Positions 1 to 7,431 of a stretch of DNA of 27,193 bases are shown here, piece by piece. Each line of letters begins with the position of its first letter. The first letter of the stretch is position 1. The DNA lies in assembly GCA_022739095.1 (NCBI GenBank), contig JAIJEI010000006.1, positions 1-27,193 on the forward strand. The letters are read 5' to 3'. Made by a program: the position numbers and the translations under genes. This DNA comes from Bifidobacterium sp. (GTDB taxonomy: Bacteria; Actinomycetota; Actinomycetes; Actinomycetales; Bifidobacteriaceae). Below the pieces are notes generated by a model, which saw only the letters and a list, made by a program, of their open reading frames with translations, was not told the DNA's origin and ran no database searches.

Positions 1-3000
1 CGCGTCCGGCCACGCGATGGCGGAGCCACTGAGATTTGCGGGGTCGAGCACACTCAATGCCACCACGGACTGGCCGCGATGCTCTGACGGATGACGCAAC
101 GCATCCACGGTGTCGCGCTCGGCAAATTGGGCCGCACCGAAACCACGGACGAACAGGCCTCGTATCAGTCGACCATGCTCCTCCATGCGCTTCAATATCG
201 GATACAACGCTGAGTAGCCACCCGGAATATTTTCCTTGTCAATCACCGGCTGCGCGATGACGCCATACCTGTCCAGCAACGTCTCGACCAGTGCCAGCGC
301 CTGCTCGGTCTGGTCAATGTCTTCGGCTTCAGCTTGCTCGATTACGGCAGACCACAAACCTCCTAACGTCATATCCGCAGTGGCTCGGCGAATCGGAGCG
401 ACACGTCCACGACGACGTGATGTGGTGGATTTACGCGGGCTTGCTGCGCCTGCGGTTAATGCACGCACCGGCGCGAAGCTGGAATTGGTGACCTTACCTT
501 GCCAGACCAAGCTCCACAAGGCATCCTTGAACTGCTGTTCGCTCCACTCTTGCGGAATGATTTCGCCGGTGTTTGGATTGATGTCCGGCTCCGCGGTCTC
601 ATTCCACACACGTTTGGCGGCATCCATCAGTTGACGAGCATGGAACGCTCCCCCTGAGTCCAGTGCGGTCAGAATCGCTTTCGGCATGGTGACGTCTGAG
701 GCGTTCGATGTCGTACCATGTTCCACACCGCTGAGCAATATTGAATCCGCCGGATAGAAAGCAACCTCACCGGGGTCCATCGCACTGGTTCCCCCGGTTT
801 TTGAGCCAACCCAGACCACATCACCGCTGGTCAGCAACTCATCCAGCAATGCAGGTTGGTAGTCTCGTACTCGTGCGGGAAATACTGCCGACTCCCAGAG
901 AGCCGTGGGCAGTGCTATGCCCTCCAGCTGCTCGATAACGCGCATGAGTCCGTCAGCGCCTTCATATCGTTCGCCGCCGACCGGCCCGATACCTTGCCGG
1001 TCGATAAGAAACATCTGGAACGCCTCTGGTTCTACCGGCTTGACTGCTTTACGCGCCTTGGCCAATGAGCGAGACCGAATACGGCGGAATACGTCCTTAT
1101 GAAGCCACTGTTGGCCTTGCTCGTCATCATCTACAAAGTGGCCTTGTAGCAACTCGCCCTTGTCGGCCAGCACATCCAGAGTGTGCACGGCATCCGTAGC
1201 ATCGAGGTGTAGGTCGGCTATGAGCTGATCGGCGGTGAAAGGACCATGGGTTTTGGCGTAACGGGTCACGCGACCAGTCACATCATCGTCGGCAAGCTCA
1301 TTCCAGAAAGTGCGCTCCCCCAGTTCCTGTTCGACTTCGCGAATCACGTCCGGGTTGAGCACTTGTGCCATGTCGGTGGTGCCGAGCAAGCGCTCGAGCA
1401 CGTGCGGATCGAGAGATAGCAGTTGCGCGCTGCGCTCGGCCTGAGGTTGGTCATACTGGTACATCACCACGCCGACGAAGCCAAAGAGAATGTTCTCGGC
1501 GAAAGGCGATGGCGATTCGGTCTCCACGTCCTTCACGGTAATGGTGCCGGCTTGCAATCCGGTCATCACCTCGTTCAGGGCGGGCATATCGTACACGTCT
1601 TGCAAACATTCGCGCGCGGTTTCCAGCAGCAGCGGAAAGTTTTTGACCATACGCGCGGATTGCAGGAGCTGTGCGGCGCGCAGTCGCTGCTGCCATAGAG
1701 GCACACGGCGCCCCGGATCGGAACGCGGCATAAACAGCGAGCGGGCAGCGCATTCGCGGAATCGTGTGGCAAATAGCACGGACTCGCCCACTTGACGCTC
1801 TACATCTGCTTTGAGGTCTTCTGGGTCGAAAAGAAACAGGTCTTGAGCGGGAATATGTCCGTCACCGTCCGGTAGCTGAATGACGATACCGTCATCGGCG
1901 GCATATACCTGCCCGTCGAAACCGTAGCGTTGGCGCAGTCTGCGGCTGATGGCCATGGACCACGGTTCGTGAACGCGGCGGCCGAAGGGACTTAACAGCA
2001 CGATGCGCCAGCCGCCGTCTTCATCACGGGTACGTTCCACGATGAGGGTTTGGTCGCTGGGGACTGTGCCGGTGATGGCTTGTTGCTCGGAGAGTAGGCG
2101 GGCCAGGTTGGTGATGGCATTGGGGTCCAGGCCGTCTCGGTGGAGGCGAGTGAGGATTGTTGGGATGAAGGTTGGGGAAACTGATCTCTCCGCAGCAGGC
2201 CTCCCCTCAGTCCGCTTCACGTCTAACCCGGCGGCGATTTCTCGGGTGAAGCGGGCTATGGCGCGGCTGAAACCGTAGTCACGGCCAGCGCCTTCACCGT
2301 GCCAGAACGGCAGACGGGCGGTGCGGCCCGGGGCCGGAGTCACAACCACACAGTCACGGGTGATTTCCTGAATCTGCCAGGTGGAGGTGCCGAGCGTAAT
2401 GACATCGCCCACGCGCGATTCGTAGACCATCTCCTCATCCAACTCGCCGACGCGGCGCTGGCCTTTGCCGGCGTCCGCCTCAGGCAGGACCACAGTGTAC
2501 AGCCCTCGATCGGGAATCGTGCCGCCAGAGGTTACGGCCACTTTCTGCGAACCGGGACGGGCGGAAATCAGGCCGTTATCCCGATTCCATACCAGTCGTG
2601 GCCGGAAGGCAGAGAATTCCTCGCTATTGTATTCGCCGGACATCATGCCGATTACGGCATCGAACATGTCACGTGGCAGTTCGGCGAACGGTGCAGCACG
2701 GCGCACCGTGGCATACCAGTCATCAACGTTCAAATCGTGCATCGCGGCAGCGGCCACGGTCTGCTGGGCAAGAATATCGAGCGGATTGCGCGGCACGGCC
2801 AATGGTTCTATATCGCCGGCAATCATGGCTTCCAGACTTGCGGCCCCAGTGACGATTTGCTGACGGGTGAGCGGGTAGAACAATGCATGAGAGACGCCAC
2901 CAACCTGATGATCGGCACGGCCTACACGCTGCAATCCGGAGGAGACCGACAATGGCGTATCGACTTGAATCACCAAGTCGACCGAACCCATATCAATGCC

Positions 3001-4410
3001 GAGCTCCAAACTGGAGGTGGCCACCACGCAGCGCAATTCACCACGCTTAAGCCGTTCCTCAATCATTTTGCGGCGATCTTTGGAAACCGACCCATGATGA
3101 GCCATGGCGATGACATCATCGCCCTCATGTGAGCCGACAAGCATGGTGGTGGAGCCGACCACAGCATCGTAATGTGTGGAGAACCCTTCGCGGCCTTCCG
3201 GAGAGCCCAGATCCCGCACAGTGTCGGGATTGGTGCCATGCCGGGTCTGCGCATAGAGATCATTGAGGCGCGCGGTGAGCTTTTCGGCCACACCACGTGA
3301 ATTGACGAACACCAATGTGGTGCGGTGCGCGAGAATCTCATCCAAAATACTGCGTTCCACCACGGGCCAAATGGAACCGGAAGTACGGTCGCCCGCCGCT
3401 CCAACCAACGCGGAGGAATCGAACGCATCACTCGCATCAGAATCGTCCCCAGAATTGGAAGAAATGTCTCTATCGTCCACCGGCACAATACCCCTGCGTT
3501 CGGCAAGCCGCTGCATGGCCGGCGTGACACCGCTGATATGCGGAGCGGACCGTTCAACATCCACGCCACCGACACGCTGCTTGGCATTCACGGACTGCAA
3601 ATCACGCATGTTTTCCAACGGCTCAATCATGCGCAGATCCATTGCAGGCCGCCCACCGGGATTCACGATGGTAACCAGTTGTCCGCCGCCCAGGAATCGC
3701 GCTGCCTCTTCCGGCGGATTCACCGTAGCGGATAGACCAATGCGCTGCATATGAAGGTCACTGAGGCCAGCATCGATGGCGGCATCACCGCCCTCATCAG
3801 CATCTGCATCGATTGCATCTCGCTTACGCGATTCCGCGACAAGGTTCTCCAGCCGTTCAAGGCTTACCGCCAAATGTGCGCCGCGCTTGGTGCCTGCCAC
3901 TGCATGAATCTCATCTACGATCACCGTATCGACAGTACCGAGAATCCGCCCTGCCTTCGAAGTGAGCAGCAGATACAGCGATTCTGGCGTGGTAACGAGG
4001 ATATCCGGCGGATGGGAGGCTATGCGCCGCCGCTCCTGTGCGGTGGTGTCGCCTGAACGAGTGGCGACCGCGATCTCCGGCACGGGCAGCCCTTGCGCCT
4101 CGCATTGTGCGGCAATGCCCTCCAAAGGCTGTTCTAGGTTCTTGGCCACATCGACCGCGAGCGCCTTTAACGGCGAGATATACAGCACACGCACGCCGGC
4201 ACGCCGCGTGCGTGGCACGGTCATCAGCCGGTCAATGGCCGAGAGAAACGCAGCCAATGTTTTGCCGGAGCCGGTAGGGGCGATGACCAAGACATTGCGA
4301 CCGGAATGGATTGCCGGCCATGCCTGAGCCTGTGCCTCGGTCGGCTGACCGAAGGCACGCTCGAACCACACCTTGGTGGGTTCGGAAAACAGGCTCAGGC
4401 TTTCGTACAT
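1..4410 (-). CDS. lhr: Large ATP-dependent helicase Lhr (3' end cut by window edge)
   Basis: Superfamily 2 DNA/RNA helicase of the Lhr family, whose characterised members are 3'-5' translocases linked to DNA repair. The open frame runs without a stop from the ATG at 4410 to the window edge, 1470 codons. Actinobacterial Lhr proteins are about 1500 residues, so only a short C-terminal piece is missing. Visible motifs: Walker A APTGSGKT (residues 44-51), Walker B DEIH (166-169), motif III SAT (227-229), a C-terminal RecA-like lobe with the motif VGRADHQ, then a long Lhr-type C-terminal region. A Ser/Asp-rich insert lies near residues 311-336, probably a disordered loop. The gene starts 15 bases after the ribokinase stop. 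No Shine-Dalgarno sequence precedes the ATG, but a perfect TATAAT ends 7 bases before it, which suggests a leaderless transcript. Confidence 0.93.
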   Translation of the reverse strand, partial: MYESLSLFSEPTKVWFERAFGQPTEAQAQAWPAIHSGRNVLVIAPTGSGKTLAAFLSAIDRLMTVPRTRRAGVRVLYISPLKALAVDVAKNLEQPLEGIAAQCEAQGLPVPEIAVATRSGDTTAQERRRIASHPPDILVTTPESLYLLLTSKAGRILGTVDTVIVDEIHAVAGTKRGAHLAVSLERLENLVAESRKRDAIDADADEGGDAAIDAGLSDLHMQRIGLSATVNPPEEAARFLGGGQLVTIVNPGGRPAMDLRMIEPLENMRDLQSVNAKQRVGGVDVERSAPHISGVTPAMQRLAERRGIVPVDDRDISSNSGDDSDASDAFDSSALVGAAGDRTSGSIWPVVERSILDEILAHRTTLVFVNSRGVAEKLTARLNDLYAQTRHGTNPDTVRDLGSPEGREGFSTHYDAVVGSTTMLVGSHEGDDVIAMAHHGSVSKDRRKMIEERLKRGELRCVVATSSLELGIDMGSVDLVIQVDTPLSVSSGLQRVGRADHQVGGVSHALFYPLTRQQIVTGAASLEAMIAGDIEPLAVPRNPLDILAQQTVAAAAMHDLNVDDWYATVRRAAPFAELPRDMFDAVIGMMSGEYNSEEFSAFRPRLVWNRDNGLISARPGSQKVAVTSGGTIPDRGLYTVVLPEADAGKGQRRVGELDEEMVYESRVGDVITLGTSTWQIQEITRDCVVVTPAPGRTARLPFWHGEGAGRDYGFSRAIARFTREIAAGLDVKRTEGRPAAERSVSPTFIPTILTRLHRDGLDPNAITNLARLLSEQQAITGTVPSDQTLIVERTRDEDGGWRIVLLSPFGRRVHEPWSMAISRRLRQRYGFDGQVYAADDGIVIQLPDGDGHIPAQDLFLFDPEDLKADVERQVGESVLFATRFRECAARSLFMPRSDPGRRVPLWQQRLRAAQLLQSARMVKNFPLLLETARECLQDVYDMPALNEVMTGLQAGTITVKDVETESPSPFAENILFGFVGVVMYQYDQPQAERSAQLLSLDPHVLERLLGTTDMAQVLNPDVIREVEQELGERTFWNELADDDVTGRVTRYAKTHGPFTADQLIADLHLDATDAVHTLDVLADKGELLQGHFVDDDEQGQQWLHKDVFRRIRSRSLAKARKAVKPVEPEAFQMFLIDRQGIGPVGGERYEGADGLMRVIEQLEGIALPTALWESAVFPARVRDYQPALLDELLTSGDVVWVGSKTGGTSAMDPGEVAFYPADSILLSGVEHGTTSNASDVTMPKAILTALDSGGAFHARQLMDAAKRVWNETAEPDINPNTGEIIPQEWSEQQFKDALWSLVWQGKVTNSSFAPVRALTAGAASPRKSTTSRRRGRVAPIRRATADMTLGGLWSAVIEQAEAEDIDQTEQALALVETLLDRYGVIAQPVIDKENIPGGYSALYPILKRMEEHGRLIRGLFVRGFGAAQFAERDTVDALRHPSEHRGQSVVALSVLDPANLSGSAIAWPDA

Positions 4411-4418
4411 ATGTACGA
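4403..4418. promoter_or_regulatory. 16-bp perfect palindrome over the lhr start codon
   Basis: TCGTACATATGTACGA is a perfect palindrome centred on the lhr start codon. About 0.4 palindromes of this length are expected by chance in a window of this size, so only the position makes it notable. It could be an operator or simply coincidence. Confidence 0.3.
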
Positions 4419-4446
4419 TTATAGGTCAGCTGAAGTAGGCGATGAC
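4418..4446 (-). promoter_or_regulatory. Candidate promoter giving a leaderless lhr mRNA
   Basis: On the minus strand a perfect TATAAT (4423-4418) ends 7 bases upstream of the lhr ATG, so transcription would begin at or next to the A of the start codon. The matching -35 position (4446-4441, GTCATC, 17-base spacer) is a poor hexamer and lies inside the 3' end of the ribokinase gene. The absence of a ribosome binding site for lhr supports the idea. Read-through from the upstream genes is equally possible. Confidence 0.4.
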
Positions 4447-5418
4447 TTCTTCGGCGGTGCCGTAGGCGCTTTGGGCACCAAGCTTGGTGGCCGCATAGGC
4501 GGAGACATAGGAACCGATTTGCGCGGATTGCAGCAGCGTATGGCCAGCGGCCAAGCCAGCCAACACGGTTCCCATGAACGAGTCGCCGCAACCGGTGGTG
4601 TCCACCGCATTGACTTGCGCGGCGGATACGCGATGCCAACGTCCGTTCTCGATCACCACCGACCCCGACGCGCCAAGCGTCACTATCGCCCGGTCGAATC
4701 CGTAATCGGTGAATCGTTCGGCGACCTCATACCAGTCAAGTGATTCCACATCGCCGTCCGGCAGACCCAGCAGTTGAGCCACTTCATGCTGGTTGACCAG
4801 CAGAATATCCGTGGCTTCCACCAGTTCGTGAGGCAGCTCGTCCATAAATGGCGAGTCGTTGAGCAGCACGGTCACGCCAGCGTCATGCGCGGTCTGTGCG
4901 GCGGCGATAACGGTGGAAATCGGGCTCTCCAGACACAGTCCCAATACCGCGCATTCGGCGATGGTCGTGCGATGTGATTGCACATAGCCGGCACTTGCCT
5001 TGGCATTGGAACCCGGCGAATAGACGATGGTGTTCTCGCCCTCAGCGCTCACGGTGATTACCGTGGTGCCGCTGGGGCCTTCAACGTGCAGGATATCGGC
5101 GGTGTCGACGCCGACCTCATCCAGCTTGCCTAATAGGAAGTCCGCGTTGGAGTCCTCGCCCACCGCGCCCAGCAACTGGACATTGACACCGAGGCGAGCA
5201 GCGGCAGCCGCCTGATTCGCGCCTTTGCCACCCGGCAACACTTTCATGGCACCACCATTGACGGTTTCGCCTGGCTTGGGCAGTCGTTTAGTGGTTACGA
5301 TGTAATCGGCGTTCATCGAGCCGACCACGATTACCGAGCCCGGCGCATCCTTCAGCGCTTCCAATCGTTCCCGTACGGGCTCGGGCATCTGTTTATGTTC
5401 TTCTTCACTTATCACCAT
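4426..5418 (-). CDS. rbsK: Ribokinase (PfkB-family carbohydrate kinase)
   Basis: Phosphorylates a sugar at the expense of ATP; ribose to ribose-5-phosphate is the likely reaction, feeding the pentose phosphate/bifid shunt. The protein shows the N-terminal GSMNADY strand, the substrate-binding signature GGKGANQAAAAARLG, and the C-terminal DTTGCGDSF signature with the anion hole and catalytic Asp. At about 330 residues it is slightly longer than typical ribokinases (about 300-310) because of roughly 25 extra N-terminal residues. The start is uncertain: TTG at 5427, ATG at 5418 (GGAG only 3 bases away) and ATG at 5388 are all in frame; 5418 is given as a compromise. It lies about 43 bases after the MFS transporter gene and 15 bases before lhr, so the transporter probably supplies its substrate. 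Other PfkB substrates such as a nucleoside or another pentose cannot be excluded. Confidence 0.87.
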   Translation of the reverse strand: MVISEEEHKQMPEPVRERLEALKDAPGSVIVVGSMNADYIVTTKRLPKPGETVNGGAMKVLPGGKGANQAAAAARLGVNVQLLGAVGEDSNADFLLGKLDEVGVDTADILHVEGPSGTTVITVSAEGENTIVYSPGSNAKASAGYVQSHRTTIAECAVLGLCLESPISTVIAAAQTAHDAGVTVLLNDSPFMDELPHELVEATDILLVNQHEVAQLLGLPDGDVESLDWYEVAERFTDYGFDRAIVTLGASGSVVIENGRWHRVSAAQVNAVDTTGCGDSFMGTVLAGLAAGHTLLQSAQIGSYVSAYAATKLGAQSAYGTAEEVIAYFS

Positions 5419-5461
5419 GGGCTCCAAGCATAGTAGGCGGCGGGCCCAAATGCGCGCATGA

Positions 5462-6688
5462 TCAGCCGCGCAACTTACGAAGACGCTCGTGCATGGCCAC
5501 CATCAGCACCAAGAGCACCAGCAAATACCACGGGTAGAGACTGATTGTCACATATTGCGCGATGATGCCGAACAGTGGCGGCATGAGCAGTGAGCCCACA
5601 TAGGCGCAGGCCATCTGCACGCCGACGATGGCCTGCGATTTGTCTTCGCCGAAGTAGGCCGGCGTCGAGTGGATGACGCACGGATAAATCGGCGCGCACC
5701 CGAAGCCGATGACCACCAGCCCAACGACCACGCCAAGGTGGTGAGGCAATGGCACGAACATGGTGAGTATGCCGGCGAGCACCAGCACTTGGCCGAGGCG
5801 AATCATGACCGGGTCCTTGAATCGCATGGTCAGGAAGCCGGAAAGCGCACGACCCACAGTGATGCCTACGTAGAATAGACTGGCCCAGCTGGCGGCGGTG
5901 ATCTTGTCGACGCCACTGTGCATCACCATATAGCTGGAGGCCCACAGGCCCGCCGTGGATTCGATGGCGCAGTAGCAGAAGAACATCACAAGGATTTCCT
6001 TGGCACCGCGAATGGCGAGCACACCGGCCACGCCGAGCGGTTTGCGTTCAGCAACAGATGCCACTTCAGCATTACCAGATCCCGCGGCATTGCCATCAGA
6101 TGATGCGGCACCATCGGTCGATTCGCCGGCCGCAGTTGCGCCACGCTTCTTCCACAGCGGCAGGCTCAGCACCAGAATGACGGTCAGCATCACCTGCAGA
6201 ATCGCGATGTACCGATAGACCCACGGCCAGCCTTGGCCCTGAGAGAGCGCATAGCCCATGATGTAGGGGCCGACCGATGCGCCGACGCCCCACATGCAGT
6301 GCAGCCAGCTCATATGCCGGCTTTCGTAGTGAACGGCTACGTAGTTATTGAGCGCCGCATCCACGCCGCCCGCGCCAAGGCCGTACGGTATGGCGATGGC
6401 CAACAGCACCCAGTAATTCGGGGCGATGGAGAAGCCGGCCAAGGCCGCCGCAGTCAACGCCACCGAAACGGCGGTGACCTTGCCTGCCCCGAATTTCAAT
6501 GTCATTCGGTCCGAAAGCAGCGCCGAAACAATCGTGAACATGGAAATCACCGCGGAGATGCCGCCGGCCCACGCCACCGGCACGTTCAGATTCTGGCTCA
6601 TGGTGGGCCATGCGGACCCGAGTAGCGAATCCGGCAACCCCAGACTGATAAACGCCACATAGATGACGGCAAGCAACAGACTGGCCAC
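5462..6688 (-). CDS. MFS transporter, probable sugar permease
   Basis: Twelve-helix major facilitator protein of 408 residues in the cytoplasmic membrane. The N-terminal segment AFISLGLPDSLLGSAWP is typical of the sugar/fucose-permease-like branch. A hydrophilic Ser/Gly/Ala-rich loop (about residues 190-225) separates the two six-helix halves. The start is chosen as GTG at 6688 because GGGAG lies 7 bases upstream of it; an in-frame GTG at 6706 would add six residues but has no good ribosome binding site. It is the first gene of a run with a ribokinase-family kinase, which suggests that it imports ribose or a related sugar or nucleoside. Substrate assignment is inference from context only. Confidence 0.82.
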   Translation of the reverse strand: MASLLLAVIYVAFISLGLPDSLLGSAWPTMSQNLNVPVAWAGGISAVISMFTIVSALLSDRMTLKFGAGKVTAVSVALTAAALAGFSIAPNYWVLLAIAIPYGLGAGGVDAALNNYVAVHYESRHMSWLHCMWGVGASVGPYIMGYALSQGQGWPWVYRYIAILQVMLTVILVLSLPLWKKRGATAAGESTDGAASSDGNAAGSGNAEVASVAERKPLGVAGVLAIRGAKEILVMFFCYCAIESTAGLWASSYMVMHSGVDKITAASWASLFYVGITVGRALSGFLTMRFKDPVMIRLGQVLVLAGILTMFVPLPHHLGVVVGLVVIGFGCAPIYPCVIHSTPAYFGEDKSQAIVGVQMACAYVGSLLMPPLFGIIAQYVTISLYPWYLLVLLVLMVAMHERLRKLRG

Positions 6689-6773
6689 GTTCCATCTCCC
6701 ATTCACAGTACGGCACCGGTTGTGATAACGATGGCATCAGTCTATCGAATAGCGCTTCAGTAACACGCAAACA

Positions 6774-6890
6774 TCACAGTTTGGAGTCTTGCCCGCAGTA
6801 CACCGGCGTGGAATCGGCTACGCCGCGCGGGTCAAAACCGATAATGTCGTAGTTGTCCTTGAGATAATCGGTGGCGGTGCCCGGTCCATC
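6774..6890 (-). pseudogene. Remnant of a secreted alpha/beta-hydrolase (peptidase-like)
   Basis: About 37 codons encode a piece ending in YDIIGFDPRGVADSTPVYC, followed by a few residues and a TGA. This matches the region around the GGPG and GFDPRG motifs in the tripeptidyl-aminopeptidase-like alpha/beta-hydrolase family. No nucleophile Ser, Asp or His segment follows, so the rest of the gene (normally about 450-550 codons) is missing. The fragment is in a different frame from the membrane-protein remnant just upstream. I read it as a deletion scar where the N-terminal part of one gene became joined to another. Confidence 0.6.
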
Positions 6891-7228
6891 CGAGCGTCCA
6901 TTCGACGATGAGTCCGGCTGGCCGGCGCAGGTCGAATGTGGCTGATGACAGTTGCAGAAACACAATCAGCAACGACGGCAGCGCAATATAACCGGTGATG
7001 GCCGCATACCAAAAATTCGGGGTGATACCGAGTGCCGGCGACCATGGTATGGCGGCGGACGCACCGTACGTAAATGAAGAACCATGCACAGCAGGAAAAC
7101 GTGGCGCAGCCGACGATCCACCACATCGGGGAGCAATGGGCCCGCTTGATGAACAGTGCAATGCCCACGGCCAGAACAATCAGGCAGAACAGGGCCCACA
7201 CCAGCCAGCCGGACATGCTTACGGACAA
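6891..7228 (-). pseudogene. Frameshifted membrane protein remnant
   Basis: Reading from TTG 7228 (or ATG 7216) the sequence encodes two hydrophobic helices: VWALFCLIVLAVGIALFI and then a segment ending CAWFFIYV. Near 7075-7085 the sensible frame changes, and the hydrophobic reading continues as ITPNFWYAAITGYIALP with a further helix LLIVFLQL, up to about 6891. A single small indel therefore separates two halves of one four-helix-like membrane protein. I do not recognise the family. The downstream end runs directly into a hydrolase fragment in a third frame, so this whole stretch looks like decaying sequence. Confidence 0.5.
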
Positions 7229-7266
7229 CGGTGAAACGTTGATGATCAGACGGTCGAAGGCAAACC

Positions 7267-7289
7267 ATCATATCGTTTTTCGATATGAT
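7267..7289. promoter_or_regulatory. Perfect 9-bp-arm palindrome, candidate operator
   Basis: ATCATATCG, a 5-base T spacer, and CGATATGAT form perfect 9-bp arms. On the minus strand the right arm contains TATGAT, a plausible -10 for the degenerate membrane gene that begins about 40 bases downstream. AT-rich palindromes of this form commonly precede genes controlled by PadR-, MarR- or TetR-type repressors. No such regulator gene is in this window, so the operator may be orphaned. Confidence 0.5.
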
Positions 7290-7300
7290 ATACCGCGGCA

Positions 7301-7343
7301 CCCTCTGACAAAATAGCTGTCCGCCAAAGACGGACTGAGAGAA
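7301..7343 (+). repeat. Intergenic palindromic repeat, copy 1 (degenerate)
   Basis: CCCTCTGAC, then AGCTGTCCG, a short loop CCAAAGA, CGGACTGAGAGA. The layout matches copy 2 at 7369-7417: a CCCTCTGA-type beginning, then GCTGTC, a stem-loop, and GAC followed by a purine-rich GAG end. I recognise this arrangement as a family scattered between genes in Bifidobacterium genomes. This copy has lost its first GAGGG stem arm. Confidence 0.5.
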
Positions 7344-7368
7344 ATACGAGTAGCCGCTACCACCCAAA

Positions 7369-7417
7369 GCCTCTCCCCCAGTCAGCTTCGCTGACAGCCC
7401 CCCTCATCAGAGGGAGC
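7369..7417 (-). repeat. Intergenic palindromic repeat, copy 2 (possible parE terminator)
   Basis: On the minus strand GCTCCCTC-TGAT-GAGGG forms one hairpin, GTCAGC-GAA-GCTGAC forms a second perfect hairpin, and a GGGGGAGAGGC end can pair back with the beginning. It lies 14 bases after the parE stop, in the direction of parE transcription, and may stop or stabilise that transcript. There is no clear T run, so termination would not be of the classical intrinsic type. Confidence 0.55.
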
Positions 7418-7431
7418 TTGAGATAGGACGG

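Noticed and set aside
2299..3132. A 277-codon plus-strand open frame opposite lhr
   Set aside because: lhr is continuous through this stretch with helicase motifs on both sides; the plus-strand product resembles no family.
6707..6740. Possible LacI-type operator with ACCGGT core upstream of the MFS gene
   Set aside because: Only the 6-bp core is symmetric; the flanks do not match, so a specific operator cannot be supported.
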